Of a DNA stretch of 64,000 nucleotides, positions 1 through 9,703 are shown piece after piece; position 1 is the stretch's first letter; each line of letters starts with the position of its first letter. The position numbers and the translations under genes were made by a program. The stretch is from Planctomycetaceae bacterium (GTDB lineage: Bacteria > Planctomycetota > Planctomycetia > Pirellulales > Pirellulaceae). The stretch lies in assembly GCA_002709225.1 (NCBI GenBank), contig PAQH01000096.1:1-64000 (forward strand). Direction: 5' to 3'. The notes under the pieces were generated by a model. It was given only the letters and a program-made list of their open reading frames with translations. It searched no databases and had not been told where the DNA came from.

Positions 1-1219
1 AGATCTCCAGCGGTGCCAGTCCACCAGCCAGGTGGACTCTCATTTCACTGGCGAGTTTGGCCATCAACAAAGCTGCCGAGACTCCCTTGCCCGCGACATC
101 ACCGACCAGAACAGCGCAGCGGCCATCGGGCATTGTTACGTAGTCATAGTAATCTCCACCCACTTCCCGAGCCGCGGCATAGAAGTCAAAAAAATCGTAG
201 CCTGTCAGCTCCGGTGGTTGGTCCGGTAATAATCCGACTTGAATTTCGCGAGCCACCTGTAACTCGCGACGCATCTCACGTTCGCGGAGCGCAATTTCGT
301 GAAGTCGCGAATCTTCAACTGCCAGCGAAACCTGCAAGGCGACCGTTGAAAGTAGGTCCAAATCGGCGTTGCTGAATTGCCCCGATTTGCGGCTGGTATC
401 GAGTTGCATGACCCCGAGGGGGTGGTTCTCCAGATCGAGCAACGGAGCGCAGACCACCGACCGTCGACGGGCGTTCACAATGCTCTGAGTCAATGGAATT
501 TGAGGCTGTGATTGGATGTCGTCAAAGATGATCCCTCGGCCAGTTTCCAGCACGTGATCCATTACGGTACGGCTGATGAAAATGGTTTCGTCTGCCTCTG
601 CTTTACGCTGTTTTGCCACCCGCAGTTCCGGCGCATCATCACCCGGGCTGGTGAGAACACAGACGGCCGATTCGGCAGGAGGAAAGATCTTTAACAGGCT
701 GTCCAGGACTTTCGCCAGCACTTCATCCAGCGCCAGGGCATTGTGTAGATCACGGGTGATCTGCATCATCGCGGAGAGTTTGGCGCCAGAATTGACACTC
801 GAGCGGAATTCCCAATTGGAGGAGGATGCGTTGAGGCTTGCTGAGTCGGGAGATGAACGGCCGCGATCTTCGATGACCGAGATTTGAGACACGGATTCAT
901 CATCCAACATCCGGGAGTCATCGCGATCGTCGATGAAGGAGAATGCGTATCGCAAAATGGTGATCAGGTCATGGTTTTCTAGCGCGTAGGGGACGCCGGG
1001 TTTAAGTTTGTCACCATTGAGGTAAGTGTGGTTACGGCTATTCAAATCAGTGAGTTGAAAACGTCCCTCGGTTTGCGATACAGAAGCGTGTTGACGACTG
1101 ACTTGGTCGTCTGTTAGTTGGAGACTGCAGAATTCGTCACGCCCAATCAATAGATCTTCGAAACCCAACGGGATCTCATTTTGAGGCAACTGGCCCTTGA
1201 GTAATTTGAGCAGAGGCAT
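1..1219 (-). CDS. FHA - GAF - SpoIIE/PP2C-type phosphatase (RsbU-like), C-terminus truncated by the window edge
   Basis: Reverse-strand reading from ATG at 1219 gives MPLLKLLKGQLPQNEIPLGFEDLLIGRDEFCSLQLTDDQVSRQHASV..NSRNHTYLNG (FHA), then a GAF-like region, then LQVAREIQVGLLPDQPPELTGYDFFDFYAAAREVGGDYYDYV..VGDVAGKGVSAALLMAKL (SpoIIE phosphatase). Open to base 1; absent from the ORF track because it has no stop in the window. Confidence 0.88.
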   Translation of the reverse strand, partial: MPLLKLLKGQLPQNEIPLGFEDLLIGRDEFCSLQLTDDQVSRQHASVSQTEGRFQLTDLNSRNHTYLNGDKLKPGVPYALENHDLITILRYAFSFIDDRDDSRMLDDESVSQISVIEDRGRSSPDSASLNASSSNWEFRSSVNSGAKLSAMMQITRDLHNALALDEVLAKVLDSLLKIFPPAESAVCVLTSPGDDAPELRVAKQRKAEADETIFISRTVMDHVLETGRGIIFDDIQSQPQIPLTQSIVNARRRSVVCAPLLDLENHPLGVMQLDTSRKSGQFSNADLDLLSTVALQVSLAVEDSRLHEIALREREMRRELQVAREIQVGLLPDQPPELTGYDFFDFYAAAREVGGDYYDYVTMPDGRCAVLVGDVAGKGVSAALLMAKLASEMRVHLAGGLAPLEI

Positions 1220-1595
1220 CGGCAGTCAGCGCGAGGATCGCGTCCTGGTTCGTGTTCCAGCCCGGTTGTCAGGAACAGAGTTGGAGTCAAGTCCGAGAAG
1301 TGTTGTCGCATCAGGGCGTAAAGTCAACAACCAGCCGGGAGCCGCAGTTACCCCGCTTGTTACTCCCAGCGATGGAGAGCTATGTTGTTAGTGAAGCCAT
1401 CTTGATAGTAACTTGGTGCGCGGACGCCGTCGGTCGAACGAATCTTGCGTACCAGGGACGAGTCAAGCTTTGAGCAATCCCAGTCTACTCTAAATGGCGG
1501 TTCCGTGCGGGCCGGTGACGGGGCAGAATGTTGGTGGTAGTGGCAATGTGGGTAGCAGTGACGCGGTGCACGTCGAACGATATGGGGATTCAGAT

Positions 1596-2672
1596 ATGCC
1601 GATCTTAGGATGTCAACAGTTGCAGCAAATTGGAGTTGCAGTTTTACGCGCCACCGGGACGCCGCAGGCCGACGCGGAGCTCGTTGCTGAAGAACTTGCG
1701 GAAGCGAACTTGTGTGGTCACGACAGTCACGGGATTATTCGCCTCAAACAATACGTCGACTACATCGAAGAGGGTGTGATTCGTCCCGGTACGGAAGTGG
1801 AGGTGGAGAAGGACCTGCCCGCCGTTGCGTTAATCAATGGTGGAGGCAATTTTGGTCAGGTGGTGGCTCGTAAGGCGTTGAAGCTGGCGATGGAAAGGGC
1901 TCGTGAGTCAGCGGGGTTCAGCGTCTTTTGCCGAGATTCAAACCATGTTGGGCGGCTCGGTTCTTATGCGCGGCGGGCAGCGCTTGAGGGTTTTGTGGCA
2001 GTGACCGCGGTCAATGGACCGGGAGTCGGAGGCGGAGTAGTACCGTGGGGGGCGATTGAGAGACGCATGGGTACCAACCCGATTTCTATCGGTGCGCCAT
2101 GGAAAGAGGATGCGTTGGTTCTTGACATGACGACCAGTGCGACCGCAGAGGGTAAAGTCCGAGTGGCACTTCAGAAAGGGGCTGAGGTGCCGTCGGGATG
2201 GATTATCGACGGCGAGGGGAATCCATCCACGAATCCCGCGGACCTGTATGGGGATCCGGAGGCGGGGGTCCCGCGTGGCGGTATCTTGCCTCTGGGGGGA
2301 CCAATGGGATTCAAGGGCTACGGTTTGGGAGTCATGGTTGATGTGTTGTGCGGTATTCTGTCGGGGGCGGGCCTGGTCCGCGAAGATCTACCCCCTGGAA
2401 CAAATGGGATCTGGATGTACTTGTTGGATACGTCTCAACTTCAGCAGCAGGACTATTACGCCAACATACTCGAAAAATATGTAACCTGGATTAAGGGTGC
2501 CAGGCGGGGACCTCAAGTGGACGAAATCTTGATGCCCGGAGAAATCGAACAGCAGCGATACGCAGAACGGCAACACGATGGAGTTGACGTCCCAGCTGGC
2601 ACCTGGCAACAGACGAGGGAACTGGCGGAGCGATTGGGAATTCAGTCAGAGGATTGCTTTTCAGCTCCCTGA
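1596..2672 (+). CDS. Ldh2-family malate/lactate/ureidoglycolate dehydrogenase-like oxidoreductase
   Basis: ORF 1494..2672; likely ATG 1596 (MPILGCQQLQQIG). GHDSHGIIRLKQYV, GGGNFGQVVARKA, NPISIGAPWKEDALVLDMTTSATAEGKV are typical of the family. Confidence 0.85.
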   Translation: MPILGCQQLQQIGVAVLRATGTPQADAELVAEELAEANLCGHDSHGIIRLKQYVDYIEEGVIRPGTEVEVEKDLPAVALINGGGNFGQVVARKALKLAMERARESAGFSVFCRDSNHVGRLGSYARRAALEGFVAVTAVNGPGVGGGVVPWGAIERRMGTNPISIGAPWKEDALVLDMTTSATAEGKVRVALQKGAEVPSGWIIDGEGNPSTNPADLYGDPEAGVPRGGILPLGGPMGFKGYGLGVMVDVLCGILSGAGLVREDLPPGTNGIWMYLLDTSQLQQQDYYANILEKYVTWIKGARRGPQVDEILMPGEIEQQRYAERQHDGVDVPAGTWQQTRELAERLGIQSEDCFSAP

Positions 2673-2729
2673 TTCTTTTCCACAGTCAGGTTGAAGAGGA
2701 CGGTGCTTCCCTAACCGCCAGCACGCCCG

Positions 2730-4241
2730 TTGATGCCTGCTGAGAAAGGACCGGCGATGGCAGGTCGTCTGGAAACACGCGCCCGGCCGAGTGCCGAAGC
2801 CAGTCCCTTGGTCCTGGGCCTGGACATCGGGACGACCACGATTACTTGTTTGGCCTGGGAGCCTCGGAGCGGGCAGGTCGTGGTGGTGGCAACCCTCGAC
2901 AACCAGGCGCAAACCACGTCCCAGGAGGGCCGCGAGCGGGGCCATTCAGAGTGGGACAGTCAGCAAATGCTGAAGACAGCGTACCGCTGCGTTGCGGATG
3001 TTGTTGCGCAGCTGGGACCGCGGTCACGCGATGTCGCCGCCTTGGGTTTGACCGGGCAGCAGCACGGGGTTGTTATCGTGGATGAGGCCTTGACACCCTT
3101 GACCCCGTTTATCGGGTGGCGTGACCAGCGAGGTAATGAGCCCTGGGGCGTGGGTGGTTGTTCCACGGTGGACGAGATGATGACGCGACTGGGTGACGAT
3201 GCCAGCAAGCGGCTCGGTTGCCGACCAGCTACTGGTTATCTTGGCACGACGCTCTATTGGATGCAGCGAACTTCATGTTTGCCTCCCCAGGGGAGGGCCT
3301 GCTTTATCGTCGATTTGTGTGCTGCGATGCTGACCGGTTCAGCGGTTCAAACCGATCCCACAAATGCAGGTGGCAGTGGGTTGCTCAATCTGGCGGACCG
3401 GCAGTGGGATCGACAGGCCTTGGAACTATTGGAGATCGACCGTCGCTGGTTACCGGATATCTGTGAAGCTCCGACGACCGCGGGCGGTTTGGACGATCGA
3501 GCCGCGGCGATCACCAATTTGCCTCGTGGACTTCCTGTGATGGTTGGAATCGGTGACAACCAGGCGGCGTTCCTGGGCAGTGTGGCAGATCGCACCGAGT
3601 CGATTCTGGTCAATGTGGGGACGGGTGGGCAGGTTGCCATGTATTCCGATGCTGTGCTTACGGCGCCGCTGCTGGAAACGCGTCCGTTTCCAGGGGCGGG
3701 CAATTTACTGGTTCACGCGGGACTTTGTGGCGGTCGCTCATACGCCGCTCTGGAAGTGTTTTTTCAGGAAGTCGGTGCGCAGATTCTTGGCACCGGCCCG
3801 CTTTCTCCGTGCTACTCCGCGATGCTGAAGGCTGCGGAACAGGTCGCCGACGGTAGTGACGGAGTCGTCTGTTCCCCCTTCTTCACGGGAACCCGATCGG
3901 AACCGCAACTGCGTGCCAGCTGGTCTGGTTTGTCGCCAGAAAATCTGACACCCGGACATCTTACCCGGGCCTTGCTCGAGGGCATGGCAAGTGCCTTTGC
4001 CGGCAGCGGCCACTTGATCTTTGAAACGACGGGCCGCAGCGCGACCCGGGTGGTCGGTGCGGGTAACGGTTTACGTGAAAATCGACTGCTGGCGTTATTG
4101 GTGGCACAGGCCTTCGAGTTGCCCATGGTCGTTGCCAGCTACCGGGAAGAAGCGGGGCTCGGAGCGGCGCTTGTTGCAGCGGCCGGTGTTGGCATTTGTG
4201 AGGATTTGCACCATGCCAGTCAGGCGGTCAATTTCGGCTGA
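2730..4241 (+). CDS. xylB: xylulokinase-like FGGY-family carbohydrate kinase
   Basis: LGLDIGTTTITCLAW, GLTGQQHGVVIVDE, PFIGWRDQRG, VGIGDNQAAFLGSV, NVGTGGQVAMYS, VVGAGNGLREN motifs of FGGY kinases. Confidence 0.82.
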   Translation: MMPAEKGPAMAGRLETRARPSAEASPLVLGLDIGTTTITCLAWEPRSGQVVVVATLDNQAQTTSQEGRERGHSEWDSQQMLKTAYRCVADVVAQLGPRSRDVAALGLTGQQHGVVIVDEALTPLTPFIGWRDQRGNEPWGVGGCSTVDEMMTRLGDDASKRLGCRPATGYLGTTLYWMQRTSCLPPQGRACFIVDLCAAMLTGSAVQTDPTNAGGSGLLNLADRQWDRQALELLEIDRRWLPDICEAPTTAGGLDDRAAAITNLPRGLPVMVGIGDNQAAFLGSVADRTESILVNVGTGGQVAMYSDAVLTAPLLETRPFPGAGNLLVHAGLCGGRSYAALEVFFQEVGAQILGTGPLSPCYSAMLKAAEQVADGSDGVVCSPFFTGTRSEPQLRASWSGLSPENLTPGHLTRALLEGMASAFAGSGHLIFETTGRSATRVVGAGNGLRENRLLALLVAQAFELPMVVASYREEAGLGAALVAAAGVGICEDLHHASQAVNFG

Positions 4242-4286
4242 CTGATCTGAGCCCACAAATCGCCGTAGCCTTGCAACCCGCAGATG

Positions 4287-4799
4287 TCAGGCGTAGACCG
4301 TGGCGTTGGGAAACTGCTCGCGCAGTTGGGTGACACATTCCGGTGTCGCCTTACTCCCGATGACCCAGACCTGCTTGAGCGAATTCAGACTATGCATTTT
4401 GGTCACATCGGCGTCGGTGTGGTCTTCGTAGAAGAAAACACGCCAGACGTTGCCTTCTTCGTTGGTCTCCAGCCGCGCACCGAGGTCTTTCAGCGCCTGT
4501 ACGGCAGTAGGATCATCCGGTTCCGGAGGAGGCGGTGGTGGTTCCTCAACTTTGGCAGCTTCTTCACCATCGGACCCGTCTGCGCCAGACTTTTCGCCGT
4601 CGGACTCGTTGCTTTCAGACACCTCGTCATCCGCCACAGCGCCGTCGGGGGACTCGCTGTCGGCTTCGACCTCGCGCGGTTTCTTGCTGCTTCTTCGCTT
4701 GCGTTTCTTCTTAGCAGGCTTTTCTTCACTGCGATCGGTTGATTCGTCTTTGAGCTCCTCTTCGGGAACGCTGTCTTCATCGTGGGTTTCGTCTGCCAT
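4287..4799 (-). CDS. hypothetical protein: acidic/Ser/Lys-rich N-terminus, poly-Pro, short LRR-like C-terminus
   Basis: ORF 170 aa with EEPPPPPPEPDD and a C-terminal VTKMHSLNSLKQVWVIGSKATPECVTQLREQFPNATVY LRR-type segment. Confidence 0.65.
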   Translation of the reverse strand: MADETHDEDSVPEEELKDESTDRSEEKPAKKKRKRRSSKKPREVEADSESPDGAVADDEVSESNESDGEKSGADGSDGEEAAKVEEPPPPPPEPDDPTAVQALKDLGARLETNEEGNVWRVFFYEDHTDADVTKMHSLNSLKQVWVIGSKATPECVTQLREQFPNATVYA

Positions 4800-5149
4800 T
4801 CACTCCGTTCCTTTTGATCCGGAAATCAATCGACTGCTAAGAGTGTACCAGACCTTCGAAAAAACGCTACGACTCTGAGGAGGTAGATCGCCGCTTGACG
4901 ATTGACCCATGGTCTACCGAGACGCGGTGAGCAACGTGATATAGCTGGTAGGGGGGTGTGCGTCGCTGGGATTGGTGGGCGGACGCGGCAGCCCATTTGT
5001 CGTATAATCGGCCGATTCACGGCATAGTTAAGCGTTTGCCAGCGACGGACACCAAGGTGCAGCGGCTATTCAGTCTGTACCGATTGGGGTGCTTGGCGGA
5101 GCTGATTTCTTGGGAACTCCAATCGTTGCGATGAGGAAGGAAGACAGGT

Positions 5150-6232
5150 ATGGGAGCGGGAATAGTTGATCTTCGGAGTGACACGGTGACGCGGCCTACT
5201 GAGGGAATGCGGCAGGCAATTCTGGCCGCGCCCTTGGGTGATGATGTCATGAACGACGATCCGACCGTGCTTGCCTTGCAGGAGATGGCGGCTGAAATGC
5301 TCGGTAAGGAAGCGGCGTTGTATATGCCGTCGGGAACCATGACCAATCAAATTGGTGTTCGGATCCACTGTAAACCGGGGGACGAGTTTCTCTGTGAAGT
5401 CAATTGTCACATCTTGAATTACGAGCAGGGTGCCTTCGCGCAACTGAGTGGTGTCGTGGGCCGGCCTGTTGTTGGAGACCGGGGCATTCTGCAGCCGGAG
5501 CAGTTTGCAGGACTCATTCGCCCGGAAAACGAGCACCTTGTGAGGACACGGTTGGTCTGTCTGGAAAACACGCACAATCGAGGTGTGGGCCGCGTGCAGC
5601 CTTATGCGGCCGTTGAGGAGATCTGTTCCTGGGCCCACGAAAATGGGTTGCGAACGCATTTGGATGGAGCCCGGCTATTCAATGCGGCGGTCGCTTCAGG
5701 GATCGATGCTGCAAAATGGGCCAGCCATTTCGATACCGTGAGTATTTGCTTCAGTAAGGGACTCGGAGCGCCTGTGGGCTCAGCATTGGTCGGCAGCCAG
5801 GAGTTCATACAGGAAGCGCGCCGGCATCGCAAAGCATTCGGTGGCGGTATGCGGCAGGCCGGCGTGATTGCCGCGGGCGCACTCTATGCGCTTGAGCATC
5901 ATGTTGAACGTCTTGCCGAGGATCATGCGCATGCGGGTATCCTGGCCGATGCGGTTGAGGCCACCGAGGGCCTGGAGCTACACGCTCGCCCCGACACAAA
6001 TATTGTGTTTTTCGATGTCGACGGTGCGCTGGGTGAAGCGGCTGAGTTTGTCGCTGCGCTGCAGAATGAAGGTATCTATATGCTGGCGCTCGGTCCTGCG
6101 ATGGTTCGTGCGGTAACCCATTTGGATGTGTCCGAGGAGCAGATCCGTCGGGCCGCCGACGTGATTCCCAGCGTGGCGCGAGAATGCGCATCTGGGCAAC
6201 GGTCTGCAGCGCTCAAAACGAGTACTTACTGA
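5150..6232 (+). CDS. ltaE: low-specificity L-threonine aldolase (beta-eliminating lyase family)
   Basis: VDLRSDTVTRPTEGMRQAIL..GDDVMNDDPTV, LCLENTHNRGVGRV, HLDGARLFNAAVASG, CFSKGLGAPVGSALVG. Confidence 0.92.
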   Translation: MGAGIVDLRSDTVTRPTEGMRQAILAAPLGDDVMNDDPTVLALQEMAAEMLGKEAALYMPSGTMTNQIGVRIHCKPGDEFLCEVNCHILNYEQGAFAQLSGVVGRPVVGDRGILQPEQFAGLIRPENEHLVRTRLVCLENTHNRGVGRVQPYAAVEEICSWAHENGLRTHLDGARLFNAAVASGIDAAKWASHFDTVSICFSKGLGAPVGSALVGSQEFIQEARRHRKAFGGGMRQAGVIAAGALYALEHHVERLAEDHAHAGILADAVEATEGLELHARPDTNIVFFDVDGALGEAAEFVAALQNEGIYMLALGPAMVRAVTHLDVSEEQIRRAADVIPSVARECASGQRSAALKTSTY

Positions 6233-6316
6233 GTCGAGGCCGGGCTGAGGCAAAGCAGTTGCCGAGCGAAACAGCGACTGTCGCGGGGCAGCAGGCAAGC
6301 AACATGGCCGATTGGT

Positions 6317-7744
6317 TTATTCGGGTAATCGGTGGCGTTGAAACGGATCCTCGATAGTCTCACGGGGCAGGGGGATGTTAGAGACGTTGTTGGAGCGGGG
6401 TGATTCAAGCGTCCGCTGCGCAGAACCCGCTGAGCGAGCAGGCCGGTTGTTGGGCAGGTGAAGAGCCTCTTTTTCGAGAAGCGTGAGGAGTTCACTGGAA
6501 GGGTTCTTGATCACCATGAGCTGCTCGTTGGTTTCCTGGCCAGAGTGACGGATAATGCAGAGAAGCTCACGGTGTGGGGTAGCGTGCGATGTGTGGTTGT
6601 TGAGGTCGTCCGCGCGTGCCGGCGTCAGCGCAATTGCAGAATCTTTGGGAGACGCGTATGGCGGCTGGGTCAACTGACTTTGGCCGATCATTTTGAGTTG
6701 TTCATGGATGACAGGGAGTCCCACAAAGACGCCCTTCTGTTCGGCGGGATCAGCCGCTCTGCAAATACCAGTTAGTCGGCCACGTCGGTCAAACAGCCCA
6801 CATCCACTGGCACCGTCAGCCGGTGTTCCCGTGACTTCGGTATTGGCCGGTCCGAGGTAACGGTTTAATGCACTAACGCGGCCATGTCGTGGCTGGGGCA
6901 ATTTGCCGCCTTCACAACCGACTGAGAAAACGGGTTGTTGCACAGCCAGACGGAAGCCGTGTTGGGCGACAGGGACCGACGTGACGGGACGGGAGGGGTG
7001 GATCACTAGGAAGGCGACGTCGATTCGGTTGGCGTCGAAAGCGAGGACGGTTGCCGGGGTCACCTCGGGTTTTCGCTGATCGTAAAGAGTTACCAGGATT
7101 TCTGACGTGGTACCGGATTCACGAAAGAGGTGTCCGCACGTGATGATTAACGCCTCGCCCGTGCGGCTGTCGATGATCGTTCCGGTGCCGATCGAGCTGC
7201 CACCGGAATCAGAAACCTCAATTTTCACGGTCGCCTGACGGGCTCGAGTGACGGGTGAGTTGTTGTTGTCCGCCGTCTCCGCGCGAGAATCCGTCGAGCT
7301 GTCGTTCATTGTCTGGGGTGGGGTGGTATTTGCCTCGATGTCGTCACGTAGCGCCACGGTCAGTGGCGCTGGCTGCGTAACGGCGGTTGGGGACTGGTGC
7401 GCTGGCGACTGAAACCGGACCGAGCTGCGGCGTTTGGGCGCGTGACTTGTTCGCATGATTTGCCGCAACTTTGAGAAGCTGCTACGACCAACGATCCGGT
7501 CCGTTTCTTGTCCATTTCGAATCATCAAAAAGCTGGGTACGCGACGTACTTGATGCTGTTGGGCCAGGCCCGGAAATCGCTCGACGTTAATCGACTGAAC
7601 CGGTAATCCGGCATCACGCAAACGCTTGACAGTCGCTTGCATTGCCTGGCAGTGGGGACAGCTGGGTGCTTCAAATACGAGCAGGTAATTTCCAGGGTTA
7701 CTCGCAATGATGGATGCCAGCAGGCCGAGTTGCAGCGTAACCAT
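6317..7744 (-). CDS. thioredoxin-fold domain fused to trypsin-like (S1/DegP-type) serine protease domain
   Basis: ORF 6317..7816, likely ATG 7744 (MVTLQLGLLASII). LLVFEAPSCPHCQAMQ (CxxC thioredoxin) followed by GTGTIIDSRTGEALIITCGHLF...IDVAFLVI...GASGCGLFDRRGRLTGI (His/Asp/Ser triad context). Confidence 0.78.
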   Translation of the reverse strand: MVTLQLGLLASIIASNPGNYLLVFEAPSCPHCQAMQATVKRLRDAGLPVQSINVERFPGLAQQHQVRRVPSFLMIRNGQETDRIVGRSSFSKLRQIMRTSHAPKRRSSVRFQSPAHQSPTAVTQPAPLTVALRDDIEANTTPPQTMNDSSTDSRAETADNNNSPVTRARQATVKIEVSDSGGSSIGTGTIIDSRTGEALIITCGHLFRESGTTSEILVTLYDQRKPEVTPATVLAFDANRIDVAFLVIHPSRPVTSVPVAQHGFRLAVQQPVFSVGCEGGKLPQPRHGRVSALNRYLGPANTEVTGTPADGASGCGLFDRRGRLTGICRAADPAEQKGVFVGLPVIHEQLKMIGQSQLTQPPYASPKDSAIALTPARADDLNNHTSHATPHRELLCIIRHSGQETNEQLMVIKNPSSELLTLLEKEALHLPNNRPARSAGSAQRTLESPRSNNVSNIPLPRETIEDPFQRHRLPE

Positions 7745-7910
7745 ATCTTCCCTCCGTGGAATCGTGCCCCAGGGTGGACCTACCGTTGGTCCACGCCGAT
7801 CATCCAGATCGAGCACCGCGACAATGTGTGCGGAACGCCTAATCGAGGCAATACCAGTTTGAGACAGCTGCAGCGGGCCGGCGATGGTACTGCGTTTGCG
7901 CCGTGGCCGG

Positions 7911-8696
7911 TTACTTGCGATCAGTCGAGTGTTCGTGCTTGTGTGGGTCGTGGTCGAGGTGCTGCTGATTGAGGTGTAAGTGCAGATCCGGGCGGGTTTC
8001 GATCAATCTTGTGAGGCCTTTTGCAGTTGCTTGCGAACCGTCCAGATAGAAGCTTTCCAATTGCTTCATGCGGGCCACATGCTGCAGGCCTGCATCCGTG
8101 ATATTGACTTCGATGAGATGCAGAAATCGCAGTGTAGAAAGCCGGGTGAGATGATCCAGTCCCTTGTCAGTAACCTTTGGACTCGCCAGTCGGAGGTACT
8201 CCAGACGCGGCAATTGGCTGAGTAGCTGCAGGCTCTGGTCGGTTAAATCGGCTTGCGGTAGGTTGAGGATTCTCAATGTTGGATGGGCAGCCAAGTGGGC
8301 AAGTCCCTGGTCACTGAGGGGAGATTTGCGTAACCGCAGGTGTTCGAGTGACGTAAGGCTCTTGCACACAACAAGGCTTTCATCGCTGATGCGACCTTGA
8401 TTGAGGATCAGGTGATGCAGCCCGGATAAGTCGGCAAGGCTGGAGAATTCCTCATCGGAAACGACTCGCGCACTTACTCGAATTGAGTCTGATCGCTGTT
8501 CGCGAACGGCAATGGCTTGTTGCAGGAAGTCAAGTTCTTCTGCTGCCGCTACCTCGTTGCTGGATTGTGTGGGTGGGGGCGCTTCCCAGCTTGGTTCGCG
8601 GCAACTGCTAGTCATGACCAGCAGGAGTATCCAGGTTCCTGAGCGTCGTACGAGCATGGAGGTTCTCAAGTCCGGTCGAGCGGGGTGTGTCTGCAA
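7911..8696 (-). CDS. leucine-rich repeat protein, probable lipoprotein/secreted
   Basis: Repeated L..L..L.LR.S.LSDQGLAHLA units (DQSLQLLSQLPRLEYLRLASPKVTDKGLDHL); N-terminal hydrophobic segment ending in SSCRE. Confidence 0.75.
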   Translation of the reverse strand: MQTHPARPDLRTSMLVRRSGTWILLLVMTSSCREPSWEAPPPTQSSNEVAAAEELDFLQQAIAVREQRSDSIRVSARVVSDEEFSSLADLSGLHHLILNQGRISDESLVVCKSLTSLEHLRLRKSPLSDQGLAHLAAHPTLRILNLPQADLTDQSLQLLSQLPRLEYLRLASPKVTDKGLDHLTRLSTLRFLHLIEVNITDAGLQHVARMKQLESFYLDGSQATAKGLTRLIETRPDLHLHLNQQHLDHDPHKHEHSTDRK

Positions 8697-8870
8697 GCCA
8701 GGCAGATCGACGAGGGACGGGAACTTATTGTAGTCGCGCGGATCGAATTTCCGGCGAATTTGTGCGGGTGTCGGGGTATCTCCGGCGGAACGCGATTCGC
8801 TCTTGTCTGGTTTACTTCAAAACGCTAGGTTCCCGCAAGAGTCTTCTCATTTCACTTGAATCGGACGAGC

Positions 8871-9659
8871 ATGCGGAATATCAACTGGAAACCCATTCTC
8901 GTCAGTCGCCCGCTGCTTGCGCTGCCCCCAGAACGTGTGATCCATCCTGAGTGGGCTCTCTGTTGGTTCCTGCTGGTGCTGCCCACTTTAGTGGGGTGCC
9001 GGCTTGCTGCCGAAGGTCAAAATGCGCAGGGTGTACGGTTGTTCGAGCAGGGGCGTTGGGAGCCTGCTGTCGATCAATTTCAGCGGGCCTCCGTCAATGA
9101 CCCGAAAAATGCAGATGCCATCTACAATCTGGCCGCGGTCCACCACCACCGTGCGCGGACGCTGAAGAACCGTAGTGAGTTTGATCAGGCGGAAGAGCAG
9201 TATCGGCGTTGTTTGCGGATCAATCCCAACCATGTCGACGCACACCGTGCACTAACGGTTCTGTTGGCCGCTACGGAGCGCGTGGAATTGGCTGAACAAC
9301 ACCTCCGCCGCTGGGCGGCACAGAGTCCTGAACTGTCTGACGCTCGCGTGGAACTGGCCCGTTTTTACGAGGAGCGACAAGAGCCTGAGCAGGCCACACG
9401 ATTCCTGCAAGAGGCGATCGCCATCGATCAAAGCAATGCGCGTGCCTGGGCGGCTCTGGGGCGTCTGCGTGAACGCAGCGGAGACCGGAATCAGGCGTTG
9501 GCGAACTACCAGCGTGGTTATGCGCTCGACCCTACACAGACTCCATTGGCGCAGCGTATCGCAGCGCTGAGCAGCGGCGCGCGCGGTCCAGCTGGAGAGG
9601 GACGTACCAGACTGGTTGATGTTGAACGGACGCCCGCGCCGGAGGGGCAACGCCGCTGA
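8871..9659 (+). CDS. TPR-repeat protein
   Basis: ORF 8856..9659 with TPR signatures (NPKNADAIYNLAAVHHHRA; EQYRRCLRINPNHVDAHRAL; IDQSNARAWAALGRL). Exact start uncertain (8856 or 8871). Confidence 0.75.
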   Translation: MRNINWKPILVSRPLLALPPERVIHPEWALCWFLLVLPTLVGCRLAAEGQNAQGVRLFEQGRWEPAVDQFQRASVNDPKNADAIYNLAAVHHHRARTLKNRSEFDQAEEQYRRCLRINPNHVDAHRALTVLLAATERVELAEQHLRRWAAQSPELSDARVELARFYEERQEPEQATRFLQEAIAIDQSNARAWAALGRLRERSGDRNQALANYQRGYALDPTQTPLAQRIAALSSGARGPAGEGRTRLVDVERTPAPEGQRR

Positions 9660-9703
9660 GTGGCGTTTGTCCGCGGTTGATGGGTGACCGAGTTCCCCGT
9701 CGA

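Noticed and set aside
5066-5659. Minus-strand ORF (197 aa) antisense to threonine aldolase
   Set aside because: Shadow ORF; the plus strand is a clear aldolase.
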